Origin: Kutzneria sp. 744
GTDB lineage: Bacteria; Actinomycetota; Actinomycetes; Mycobacteriales; Pseudonocardiaceae
Direction: 5' to 3'
Assembly (NCBI RefSeq): GCF_000568255.1
Contig: NZ_KK037166.1
Span: 8,500,675 to 8,564,674, forward strand
Length of the DNA stretch: 64,000 bases
Each line of letters opens with the position of its first letter. Position 1 is the first letter of the stretch. Positions 18,716 through 26,560 of this stretch are shown here, in pieces. The position numbers were made by a program, and so were the translations under genes. Under the pieces are notes generated by a model. The model saw only the letters and a program-made list of their open reading frames with translations, had not been told where the DNA came from and did not search any database.

Positions 18716-18749
18716 TCAGATGATGAGATCATATGTTTCTGCCATCTGA
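18716..18749. promoter_or_regulatory. Candidate TetR operator
   Basis: TCAGATG at 18716-18722 and CATCTGA at 18743-18749 form a 7-bp inverted repeat over 34 bases directly upstream of the P450 start, with ATGA/TCAT nested inside. It is the only clear dyad between the divergent P450 and TetR genes. Confidence 0.5.
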
Positions 18750-18830
18750 GTGGTGACGGTATCTTCGCGGCGGGTGCCGGCGCAAGAGTTCGCCGGTCAT
18801 GGCGGCGGAGTACGGCGGGCGAGGAGCGGC

Positions 18831-19871
18831 ATGGCGCGGCTGACCAGGGCGGAGGCGCAGGAGCTCAACCGGAGCCGGGTGCTGGCGGCGGCGAGGGCGG
18901 AGTTCGCCGAGCGCGGGTTTCGCGAGGCCAAGGTCGACGTCATCGCCGAGCGGGCCGAGCTCACGCGTGGGGCGGTGTACTCGAACTTCCCGGGCAAGCG
19001 GGCGCTGTACTTCGCCGTGCTGGCCGAAGACGCCGAGCGGGCTCTTCTGCCGAGCGATCCGGAGATCGGCCTGACGCCCCGGGAGGCGCTGGCGGCGTTC
19101 GCCCGCGCTTGGGTGACCCGGCTGCCGCTGGTGAACGACCGGGAGTCCGCGCGCCTGGGCTTGGACCTGATGCCGGAGGTGTTGGCGTCGGAGCAGACCA
19201 GCCGGCCGTTCGCTCAGCTGAGCCGCTTCACCGCGAGCCTGCTGGGCCTGGCCCTGGAACGACTGGATCCGGCGGCGGGCCGCCTGGTTCGGGTGGCCGA
19301 GTCGGCGCTGACCATGCTGCACGGGGCGAGTCTGCTGGCGGTGGCCGCGCCGGGCTTTGTCGAGCCATTCAACGTGATCACGGCTTGCGCGGCCATGCCG
19401 GACCTGGGGCTGAGGGACGTCTGGCCGGAGCGGCCGCCGATCGTGCCGCCGGTCCGGGCCGTCGACGAGCCGTGGAGCCCGCCGGCGGCAGTCGACCTGT
19501 TGACCGGCGAGTCGATCCGCGCCGGCAAGGGCGTGGTGGCCATCCTCGGCCTGCACCGCCTGTCCGCCGCCGAGGAGATGATCCGCTCGGCCACGCCGTC
19601 CGACGAGGTGACGATCGCCCTGGTCACGGCCGAGCCGGCCGAGCTGTCCGCGTTGGGGCGCTTGGTGATCGCCGATTTCCGCTGGCACCTGCACCACGCG
19701 TTCCCGCGCACGGCGTGGCCTCGCGTGCAGATCGTCTCGGACTCCGGCTCCCTCGCCGCCGCGGCCGGCGTCGCGTCCACCATGGATGGAACCGAGGTGG
19801 CGATTCGTGTCCGTGACGGGCGGATCGTGCGGCGTGCCGAGGGATTTGGGGCCTGCTATGCCGTCTGTTGA
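18831..19871 (+). CDS. TetR-family regulator with a large C-terminal thioredoxin-fold-like extension
   Basis: 346 residues against about 200 for ordinary TetR proteins. The HTH is at about 8-52 (VLAAARAEFAERGF, LTRGAVYSNFPGKRALY). A normal helical ligand domain runs to about 210. The remaining 130 residues (WSPPAAVDLLTGES, VVAILGLHRLSAAEEMI, VRDGRIVRRAEGFGA) look like a peroxiredoxin-type alpha/beta fold without an obvious active-site Cys; that fold call is inference. GAGG lies 7 bases before the ATG, which is preferred to the longer frame from 18750. It diverges from the P450, its likely target, and overlaps the RDD gene by 14 bases. Confidence 0.82.
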   Translation: MARLTRAEAQELNRSRVLAAARAEFAERGFREAKVDVIAERAELTRGAVYSNFPGKRALYFAVLAEDAERALLPSDPEIGLTPREALAAFARAWVTRLPLVNDRESARLGLDLMPEVLASEQTSRPFAQLSRFTASLLGLALERLDPAAGRLVRVAESALTMLHGASLLAVAAPGFVEPFNVITACAAMPDLGLRDVWPERPPIVPPVRAVDEPWSPPAAVDLLTGESIRAGKGVVAILGLHRLSAAEEMIRSATPSDEVTIALVTAEPAELSALGRLVIADFRWHLHHAFPRTAWPRVQIVSDSGSLAAAAGVASTMDGTEVAIRVRDGRIVRRAEGFGACYAVC

Positions 19872-20310
19872 GACCTACGACCGGACGCGCGTGGTGGGGC
19901 GGCGCTGCGTCCAGTGGCTGCTCGACCGCCTGCTCGTCGCCGTGCCCGCGTTGGCTTTGCTGATCGGCTCGGTGATCGCGATCTCCGGCAACCGGTCGTT
20001 GGTGTTCGTGCCCGCGACCGTCTTCCTTGTCGCCCTGTTGGTGGGCAACCTGGTGGTCGATGTGTGGGTGCCGAACCACACCGGCGGCCGCACGCCGGCG
20101 ATGAGGCTGTTGGGCCTGCGGATCATCACCGAGTGGGGCGGGGCCCCGACGCTCGGCACGTATGCGATCCGTTGGCTGCTCCAGGTCGTCGACGGCTTCG
20201 CGTTCGGCCTCGCCGGGCTGCTCGTCATGCTGTTCAGCCCTCGGCACCAGCGCGTCGGCGACCTGGTGGCGCGCACCTTGGTGGTCCGTGTCACCGCCGA
20301 CGCTCCGTGA
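19858..20310 (+). CDS. RDD-family membrane protein
   Basis: 150 residues with three or four membrane segments. VGRRCVQWLLDRLLVAVPALALL carries the Arg and Asp pattern of the RDD family near the first helix, and PRHQRVGDLVARTLVV is its usual end. RDD proteins are membrane proteins of unclear function, some linked to ion or osmotic tolerance. The ATG at 19858 lies within the end of the TetR gene, so translation may be coupled. Its last 20 bases overlap the convergent small membrane-protein gene. Confidence 0.82.
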   Translation: MPSVETYDRTRVVGRRCVQWLLDRLLVAVPALALLIGSVIAISGNRSLVFVPATVFLVALLVGNLVVDVWVPNHTGGRTPAMRLLGLRIITEWGGAPTLGTYAIRWLLQVVDGFAFGLAGLLVMLFSPRHQRVGDLVARTLVVRVTADAP

Positions 20311-20488
20311 ACAGTCCGGTGACGCCTTGCACGACCATCGCGACCCCGCACAGCGCCACGACGCCTTGCAGCACCAGTTGTTCCGTGCCGGCGCCGTACC
20401 AGCCCTGCGTGTATCCGATGATCGTCAGCACGGCGATCACCGATCCGGCCGTGATGCGCAGCCATGAGGTGCGAAGCTCTTTGGTCAT
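20291..20488 (-). CDS. Small two-helix membrane protein of unknown function
   Basis: 65 residues: MTKELRTSWLR, a membrane segment about 12-28, a short loop YTQGWYGAGTE, a second segment about 37-58, and a basic tail TERRR. No family is recognised. The ATG at 20488 is the first in frame in front of the hydrophobic part; the much longer frame upstream overlaps the plus-strand gene at 20567 and is not real. It converges with and overlaps the RDD gene. Confidence 0.6.
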   Translation of the reverse strand: MTKELRTSWLRITAGSVIAVLTIIGYTQGWYGAGTEQLVLQGVVALCGVAMVVQGVTGLFTERRR

Positions 20489-20566
20489 GACATCGATCTT
20501 CGCCTTCGCCCGTGGTCGCCGCCTCGATCCGGCGAGTGGTTCCGTCTCAGACTTTCGGACGATCTG

Positions 20567-20887
20567 ATGTGGTCCTGGGACCAGCGCCTGTTCGACGAGG
20601 TCTGGCTGTTGCTGCCCGCCGAGCAGGCCGCCGACGCCCGTCACCTGCTCGATCACGGCGAGTCCGCGCTGGCCTTCGACACCGCCGTCGGCTATTTGTA
20701 CGACCTCCACGTGCCGATCACCCCGTCGTTGCGGCAGCGTTTGGCCCAGTCCTCTTCGCGCCCCGATGAGGCCTTGCTCCATCTGCGTTTCTGCCCGGAC
20801 GTCGACCAGCCGCGTTGGCGCGTGGTCGAGGACACCTTCACTACCTCCACCGATGCCTTGGACCACTTGGAGAGGTGCTGGTCGTGA
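20567..20887 (+). CDS. Hypothetical protein coupled to the DUF1152 gene
   Basis: 106 residues, mostly helical and acidic, with DEVWLLLPAEQAADARHLLDHGE and a Cys-containing end (LERCWS). No domain is recognised. Its TGA overlaps the GTG of the next gene (GTGA), which supports it as a genuine, cotranscribed gene. Size and helical make-up would suit a small partner or immunity-like protein, but nothing in the sequence proves this. Confidence 0.65.
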   Translation: MWSWDQRLFDEVWLLLPAEQAADARHLLDHGESALAFDTAVGYLYDLHVPITPSLRQRLAQSSSRPDEALLHLRFCPDVDQPRWRVVEDTFTTSTDALDHLERCWS

Positions 20888-21840
20888 GCTCCCTGACGGT
20901 GCCACCCCTGTTCGCTCGTCTCTCTGACGCACAGCGGATCCTCATTGCCGGCGCCGGCGGCGGTTTCGACGTCTACGCCGGCCTCCCTTTGGCGACTGCT
21001 CTGCGCGCCTCGGGAAAGCAGGTGCACTTGGCCAACCTGTCGTTCAGCGACCTGGACGGCTTGGACATCGACTCCTGGGTCGAGCCCGGCCTCGCCGCCG
21101 TCACCCCCGACAGTCTCGGCGGCGCGGGCTACTTTCCCGAGCGCACCTTGTCCCGTTGGCTCTCGGCCCGTTCTCTTCCGTCCACTGTGTACGCTTTCCC
21201 TCGCACCGGCGTCCAGCCCCTCCGCTCCGCCTACGCCACCCTCGTGAGGCGCCTCGACCTTGACGCCATCGTCTTGGTCGACGGCGGCACCGACATCCTC
21301 ATGCAGGGCGACGAGTCCGGCATCGGCACTCCTGAGGAGGACATGGCCAGCCTCGCCGCCGTCGCCGGCCTGGACGGCATCGACCGCCTCGTCGTCAGCC
21401 TCGGCTTCGGCATCGATTCCTTCCATGGCGTCAGTCACGCCGACGTCTTGGAGAATCTCGCTATGCTGCAACGTGTTGGCGGCTACCTCGGCGCCCTCTC
21501 CATCCCTCCCGACTCTCCCGAGGCCGCCGCCTACCTCGACGCCGTCTCCCATGCCCAGTCCTCCACCCCTCTGCGTCCCAGCATCGTCAACGGCCAGATC
21601 GCCGCCGCCGTCCGTGGCCAGTTCGGCAACGTTCACGTCACTTCCCGCACCTCCGGCAGCGAGCTCTTCGTCAACCCCCTGATGGCCGTCTACTTCACCG
21701 TCGACCTCCTCACCTTGGCCCGCCACGTGAAGTACCTCCCCTCGCTGGAGAACACCCGCACCATCACCGAGATCGCCTACGCCATCGAGGACTACCGCGA
21801 CACCGTCCCCCGCCGCCCTCGCCGCACCCTGCCCCACTAG
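20884..21840 (+). CDS. DUF1152 family protein
   Basis: 318 residues from a GTG at 20884 with GGAGAGG about 9 bases upstream. ILIAGAGGGFDVYAGLPL near the N-terminus is a Gly-rich nucleotide-binding-like turn. IVLVDGGTDILMQGDESGIGTPEEDM and the SLGFGIDSFHGV segment are characteristic of DUF1152. The biochemical role is unknown. It is translationally coupled to the 106-residue protein before it. Its stop codon TAG lies inside the target duplication of the insertion sequence, so the element landed exactly at the gene end and replaced all native 3' sequence. Confidence 0.82.
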   Translation: MSSLTVPPLFARLSDAQRILIAGAGGGFDVYAGLPLATALRASGKQVHLANLSFSDLDGLDIDSWVEPGLAAVTPDSLGGAGYFPERTLSRWLSARSLPSTVYAFPRTGVQPLRSAYATLVRRLDLDAIVLVDGGTDILMQGDESGIGTPEEDMASLAAVAGLDGIDRLVVSLGFGIDSFHGVSHADVLENLAMLQRVGGYLGALSIPPDSPEAAAYLDAVSHAQSSTPLRPSIVNGQIAAAVRGQFGNVHVTSRTSGSELFVNPLMAVYFTVDLLTLARHVKYLPSLENTRTITEIAYAIEDYRDTVPRRPRRTLPH

Positions 21841-21841
21841 C

Positions 21842-23607
21842 CGGGTATTCCGCACGTGAGGATTGATCAACTCGGGATGATCGTCGAGTGGGATGTTATT
21901 TGATCATCTCGGCTGGGTGGGGTCGACACCGAGTAGGTCCAGGAGCCTGGCTTGTAGCGGGGGTGGTTGCGGAATCCCTGGTGGTTGCCCGTTGACAGCG
22001 GGAATCAGGCGAAGCCGGGCGAGCGCTTCGAAAATCAGCCGCCCGGTGGGCTTGGCGGGTCTGCCCGCGTAGAGGCCGTCGAGCGTGATGTGCGGGGCGA
22101 TCGCCTGCCGGACTTGACGTTCGATCAGACAGAAGATCAGCAGTGCCAGGCAGATCACGGTGATCAGGGCAGCGATGCGCCGGTTGTTCTTCACGAACAG
22201 CGGTGCCACTGCCAGGGGGCCTTTGACGGCGCCGTAGCGGCGTTCCACAACCTCCTGGCCTTTGTAGCGGATCAGGATCTCGGCCGGGTCGACGTCGGCG
22301 GGCAGGTTGGTCAGCAGCGCGTACCAGCCGTCGGTGGCGGTCTCGGCATCCAGCGCCGCGTGGTCGAACCACCAGCGCAGGATGGGTTTGCCGGTGGCAG
22401 GATCGGTGCCGGTCTCGGTGCGCAGGTAGGCAGTGACCCGGCGGGCGGCCGCGATCGCGGCGATCCGGGCGGTCACCGCCTTCTCGTCGGGGTAATGCCG
22501 GGAGCCCAGGCCCCGGACCAGCCGGTCCAGATCGTCGCGAGCACGGTCGAGTTTGCGGGCCCGCGCGGTGGCCGCGGCGCGGGCTCGGGCGGTGGAGTGC
22601 ACGAACACCCGCCGCAGCGTGAGCACCGGGTCACGCTTGCGTTTGCCCGCCAGCGTCATCGTGTCCTCGGTGACTCGCCAGCGGCCACGGTCGGCGGCTG
22701 GTTTGCCCGCGTCCCGTTCGGCGACGTAGTCCACCTCGGCGGCCGAGTCGAGGTCCAGCGCGGCCAGCGTCGCGGCCGGCGTGTAGGCCTTCGACGCGGG
22801 CGCGACGAACCCGACACCGGAGGCGATCATCGCCGAGACATTGGCGTAGGACACCAGCTTGGAGTCCCCGACCAGCAGGAACTCTCGGGGTCTGGCCATA
22901 GTCTGCAGCGCGCTCATCGCGCCCACCACCTGGGCGACTTCGCCCGCGCCACCGTCGTAGGCCCGGTGGAACACCGGCACACCACCATCGCCGGTGACCG
23001 CCAGCCCGGCCTGGATCTGCTTCAGGTCGGGGCGGCGGTCTTTGGGGTGCCCGAACTTCGGCGCCGGGTGGTCGGTGTCGGCCTGGTCGTAGGCGCCGTA
23101 CAGCGAGATCGAGGTCATGTCCCAATGAAGCCGGGATGTGTCCAGCCCGAACATCGAGATCGCTTGTGCGCCAACGGACCCGACGATGTGATCGAGTTCG
23201 GGGGCGATCGCGTCCAACGCCCGGCCGATCCGGTCGTCGTTGAGCAGCGTGGGCTCGATGCCGAAGACCTCCTCGACCGCGTGCTCGCGGGCCCAGTCGG
23301 TCACCCGGACCAGTGGTGCTGGTGAGGTCAGTCGGTTCGCGACCAGCGCTTCGATCACCTGTCCGTGGGTCAGGAGTGCGAGATCACGCACCGGGCAGGC
23401 GCGGTCGATGATCCCGGCCAGGTCCAGACGGCGACAGTAATCGGCGATCACCGGCAGCGCGCCCAGTGTTTTCTCCACACTCGCCGCGACATAGCGAGCC
23501 CGTCGTCGTGCACGTTGATCCACGACTGAACACCCTGGCAGAGCCCTTGACCGAGCGGACACCGGCCCGCGTGATCAACTCACCTGTGTCCATGTGCGGA
23601 AGACGGG
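21842..23607 (-). mobile_element. IS1634-type insertion sequence with target-site duplication
   Basis: About 1766 bp. The left end reads CGGGTATTCCGCACGTG and the right end, read inward, CCCGTCTTCCGCACATG: 13 of 17 match. ACTAGC flanks both ends (21836-21841 and 23608-23613), a 6-base direct repeat as expected for this family. A single transposase gene fills the element. Intact ends and duplication suggest a fairly recent insertion. Confidence 0.85.
21904..23562 (-). CDS. IS1634-family transposase
   Basis: 552 residues from a GTG at 23562. The N-terminal part (LGALPVIADYCRRLDLAGII, then VEALVANRL-type helix) matches the DUF4277 domain. The DDE core follows (LHWDMTSISLYG for the first Asp, LLVGDSKLVSYAN for the second) with a late Glu in KGQEVVERRYGAVKG. 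It catalyses cut-and-paste movement of the element. The frame is uninterrupted, so the element may be active. The exact start is uncertain; other GTGs exist a few codons downstream. Confidence 0.88.
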   Translation of the reverse strand: MSARSRALPGCSVVDQRARRRARYVAASVEKTLGALPVIADYCRRLDLAGIIDRACPVRDLALLTHGQVIEALVANRLTSPAPLVRVTDWAREHAVEEVFGIEPTLLNDDRIGRALDAIAPELDHIVGSVGAQAISMFGLDTSRLHWDMTSISLYGAYDQADTDHPAPKFGHPKDRRPDLKQIQAGLAVTGDGGVPVFHRAYDGGAGEVAQVVGAMSALQTMARPREFLLVGDSKLVSYANVSAMIASGVGFVAPASKAYTPAATLAALDLDSAAEVDYVAERDAGKPAADRGRWRVTEDTMTLAGKRKRDPVLTLRRVFVHSTARARAAATARARKLDRARDDLDRLVRGLGSRHYPDEKAVTARIAAIAAARRVTAYLRTETGTDPATGKPILRWWFDHAALDAETATDGWYALLTNLPADVDPAEILIRYKGQEVVERRYGAVKGPLAVAPLFVKNNRRIAALITVICLALLIFCLIERQVRQAIAPHITLDGLYAGRPAKPTGRLIFEALARLRLIPAVNGQPPGIPQPPPLQARLLDLLGVDPTQPR

Positions 23608-23740
23608 ACTAGCCTCGTCGCATCCCCATGCCAGGCTCGCCGCGCAGGCCTCGCGGCCGGGGTGGCACGCGCGGATCCCTTTGCTGCTAGCCGTTCCCGG
23701 GCGCGGTCGTAACCACCGCCGGCTCACGGCGGTGCCTCCT

Positions 23741-24886
23741 CTACCCCGCGTCCTCCAGGCCGTCGGAGAACACCGGTCGCCCATCCACCATCCGCACCGT
23801 CCAGCGGCTGTGGTGGATCAATCGGTGGTGGGATCCGCACAGCAGCACCATGTTGTCCAGGCTGGTGGGTCCTCCGTTCGCCCACTCGACCACGTGATGG
23901 GCGTGACACCGCGCCGGTTCCGTCGCGCAACCGGGGAACGCACAGCTGCCGTCCCGCTCGATCAGAGCCTTGCGGATCCCCTTCGGGGCCGTCCGCTGCT
24001 GGCGGCCCACATTCAGGATCTCTTTGCCAGCCCCGAGCACCAGCCGCATCACCGTGCTGTCACAGGCGATCCGGCGGGCCTCGGCCGCGCTCATCACGCC
24101 GCCGCCTTCGACCTTCGCCACACCCGTGTTGTCCATGAAATCCTGGAACGACATCGACAACGTCAGGTGCGGCCGTTCCCCGCCCTGCTCGGGCAGACCT
24201 TCGCTACGGGAGGCCAGTTCGATGATCTCCGCGAACGCATCGCCCTGCCGTTCGGCGGTGGTGCGGGGGTCTGTGCCCGAGGTGGGCTTGGCCAGCGCAC
24301 TGAGCATCGCCGCGATCTTCGCCCCGTACTCCTGGTCGAGCCTGCCCCAGAACACCATGCTGCCGTCCAGCTTGCGCTCGAAGCGGAACTCCCGCTTCGG
24401 CTCCCGCAACTCCCGGTCGTCGGGCGCTTTGCCGTCCTGGTTGAGGTGGAACAGGATCCGTTGCGCGATGTTCTTGAACTCGCCCTCGTCGAACTGGACG
24501 TTCTCCAACAGTGATGCTTCAACCCGGTCCCGCTCGACCGCCGGCGCTATCCGCAACGTCTCGTGGATGATCTTCAGATGCTGCCGGTCCAACTCTCCAG
24601 CGCGGCCTGCTTCGCGGATCGCCTCGCTGTGGAACAGTTCCGCGTACCGAAGCCGCTCACGCGCTTCCCTGACCGTGAGCCGCCAGCGGATCACCATTGT
24701 CGACACGATCGAGGTCCGGTCCTCCTTCGACCGGCACGACCGGTCCCAGACTTCCCACACCCGCTCCAGCTGCTGGATGTAGGTCGCCCGGTACAGGGTT
24801 TCGGCTTCTTCGCCTGCTTGCCACAGCTCCAGTTCGCCGTGCTGCCACCCTTCGGTGTCGGCAGGGAATTCAGGATTCGCTGACAT
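23741..24886 (-). CDS. DUF222 / HNH endonuclease domain protein
   Basis: 381 residues. DUF222 (13E12-type) region about 20-260, then an HNH nuclease fold about 315-365 with CAFPGC...CHAHHVVEWANGGPT...NMVLLCGSHHRLIH, which holds the zinc Cys pairs and the catalytic HH-N-H residues. This family is present in many copies in actinobacteria and is often associated with mobile DNA; its cellular role is unclear. It lies next to the insertion sequence and beside a repeat-bearing intergenic stretch. All HNH residues are intact. Confidence 0.87.
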   Translation of the reverse strand: MSANPEFPADTEGWQHGELELWQAGEEAETLYRATYIQQLERVWEVWDRSCRSKEDRTSIVSTMVIRWRLTVREARERLRYAELFHSEAIREAGRAGELDRQHLKIIHETLRIAPAVERDRVEASLLENVQFDEGEFKNIAQRILFHLNQDGKAPDDRELREPKREFRFERKLDGSMVFWGRLDQEYGAKIAAMLSALAKPTSGTDPRTTAERQGDAFAEIIELASRSEGLPEQGGERPHLTLSMSFQDFMDNTGVAKVEGGGVMSAAEARRIACDSTVMRLVLGAGKEILNVGRQQRTAPKGIRKALIERDGSCAFPGCATEPARCHAHHVVEWANGGPTSLDNMVLLCGSHHRLIHHSRWTVRMVDGRPVFSDGLEDAG

Positions 24887-25455
24887 ACCAACATCTTACT
24901 CCCGTTATGTGATCGACTTCCGTTACACACCAACCTGTACACGATCGTGGCGGCTCAAATCGCCCTGGTCGGAAAGCGCTTTCCAGCCTCCCGTGCAACG
25001 CTTCCTTCACGGGAATCAATCCCCCACTCTCCGACCCGTCCCAAGCCTTCTTTAGACGCGCGCACCCACCCAACCATTGCCGCGCAACGAACCCCCGCCC
25101 GCCCCACCCGCCTCGCGCCCCCTCACTCCAGCACCGCATGCCGAAGAGAGAACGATTGTTGTATAGGCAGAGGCCGGCAACTGCGCGGTGCGGACACCCG
25201 ACGCCCCACCGCACGCGCAGGAGTTAGTGGCGGTGCGGGATGTGGCAGCCGAGGCAGTGCACGGCTGCCGATCACGACAGCAACCCCGCTGTGAGACCTG
25301 GCAACCAGCCAACCGGCGACTGCGCGGTGCGGACACCCACCGCACCACCGCGACTCAGAAGCCAGCGCCAGCCGGCATGCCAGCAGTTGCAACAGCGCAA
25401 CCGCCCGCTGCGGACACCCCACGCACCACCACCGCTCAACCGCCCAACCACCCAC
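24887..25455. other. 569-base intergenic region with three imperfect direct repeats
   Basis: No convincing gene: short frames here have no ribosome site and biased, Pro/His/Ala-rich translations. It holds the direct repeats annotated separately at 25180, 25319 and 25400. The part near 24890-25030 is relatively AT-richer. Confidence 0.6.
25180..25434. repeat. Three imperfect 33-35-base direct repeats
   Basis: Copies at 25180-25212, 25319-25351 and 25400-25434. Copies 1 and 2 share ACTGCGCGGTGCGGACACCC, followed by a C/A-rich CGCxCCACCGC tail; copy 3 is looser. Start-to-start distances are 139 and 81 bases, so this is not a regular array. Confidence 0.65.
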
Positions 25456-25938
25456 CTAAAGCTCCAGTGCATACGCCAACAACTCAAACGTCTCACTCCG
25501 ATAGTCCCGCTTCGGCACCCTCACGAACCCAACCTCCTCATACAACCGATGGGCGGTAACCATTGTCGGCTGCGAATGCAGCACCAGCCGCCGAACACCC
25601 CGCCGAACACCCCACTCCACGCCAAGCTCAACCACCGCCCGCACCAACGCCCGACCAACCCCTCGCCCCTGTGCCGAAGGGGAAACGGCCAGCGCTCGGA
25701 TCTCGGCCTCCTCCGGCCCGACCGCCAGGTCGCTGCCGGAGTGCCAACGCTCCAACGTGATCGTGCCGAGGAGCTGCGTACCCTCGACGGCGACCAGCAC
25801 GACGCCGTGCGAGCCCAATGCGCGCAGGGTGTCGGCGTAGGCGGGGAAGGGGTCGAGGAAGTGGTCGGAGTTGTAGGCGGCCACCCGGAGCTCGCCGACG
25901 GCGGCGAGTTCGGCGGGTTGGGCGGTTCGCACGATCAT
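25456..25938 (-). CDS. GNAT-family N-acetyltransferase
   Basis: 160 residues. ALAVSPSAQGRGVGRALV is the acetyl-CoA pyrophosphate-binding motif A of GNAT enzymes, and AHRLYEEVGFVRVPKRD is the usual C-terminal motif. It transfers an acetyl group to an unknown amine. The ATG at 25938 is used; 28 bases separate it from the divergent methyltransferase start. Its 3' end borders the direct-repeat region. Confidence 0.85.
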   Translation of the reverse strand: MIVRTAQPAELAAVGELRVAAYNSDHFLDPFPAYADTLRALGSHGVVLVAVEGTQLLGTITLERWHSGSDLAVGPEEAEIRALAVSPSAQGRGVGRALVRAVVELGVEWGVRRGVRRLVLHSQPTMVTAHRLYEEVGFVRVPKRDYRSETFELLAYALEL

Positions 25939-25966
25939 GGGGTTATTCAAGCGGCAGGATGGGCCT

Positions 25967-26521
25967 ATGTCATGGGATGAGGCGGCGGAGAGTTTCGACG
26001 AGGAGCCGGATCACGGGCTGCGCGACCCTGCGGTGAAGGCGGCCTGGGCCGCGCTGTTGCTGCCGAGGCTGCCTGAGGGGCGGGGGAGGATCGCGGATCT
26101 GGGCTGTGGGACGGGCAGTGTGTCGGCGCTGTTCGCGCAGGCGGGCCACGAGGTGCACGGGGTGGACCAGTCGAGCCGGATGCTGGAGATCGCACGTACG
26201 AAGTGTGACGCGGACTTCCGGCTGGGCGACGCGGCGGATCCGCCGCTCGGTCCGGGCGTGTACGACGTGGTGTTCGCCCGGCACGTGCTGTGGACGCTGC
26301 CGGCGGAGGCCCTGGAGCGGTGGGTGGGGCTGCTGAAGCCCGGAGGGCGGCTGCTGCTGGTGGAGGGCCGATGGTCGACGGGGGCGGGCATCACGGCGCA
26401 GGAGTGCCGGGAGCTGGTGCTGCGGCACCGAAAGCACGCGGAACTGTGCACACTGGACGATTGGGCGCTGTGGGGCGGACCGATTGCCGACGAGAGGTAT
26501 CTGCTGGTCAGCGACGAGTAA
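25967..26521 (+). CDS. Class I SAM-dependent methyltransferase
   Basis: 184 residues. IADLGCGTGSVSALF is the SAM-binding motif I, and VHGVDQSSRML and FRLGDAADPPL are motifs II and III. LLKPGGRLLLVEG is the post-motif strand. The substrate is unknown. AGGA lies 7 bases before the ATG at 25967. The stop TAA is part of the left arm of a perfect inverted repeat that precedes the next gene. Confidence 0.87.
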   Translation: MSWDEAAESFDEEPDHGLRDPAVKAAWAALLLPRLPEGRGRIADLGCGTGSVSALFAQAGHEVHGVDQSSRMLEIARTKCDADFRLGDAADPPLGPGVYDVVFARHVLWTLPAEALERWVGLLKPGGRLLLVEGRWSTGAGITAQECRELVLRHRKHAELCTLDDWALWGGPIADERYLLVSDE

Positions 26522-26546
26522 GATGTGAACGGCGAACACATCTTAC
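26518..26546. promoter_or_regulatory. Perfect 10-bp inverted repeat, candidate operator
   Basis: GTAAGATGTG at 26518-26527 and CACATCTTAC at 26537-26546 around AACGGCGAA. It lies between the methyltransferase stop and the reductase start, 15 bases before the GTG. Symmetry and AT-richness suit a repressor site better than a terminator. Confidence 0.6.
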
Positions 26547-26560
26547 GAGAGGGGCGCGGC

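Noticed and set aside
25180-25434. CRISPR array
   Set aside because: Only three imperfect units with spacings of 139 and 81 bases, no cas genes in the window.
24887-25455. Several short genes in the repeat region
   Set aside because: No ribosome sites, low-complexity translations, and repeated peptides that simply mirror the DNA repeats.
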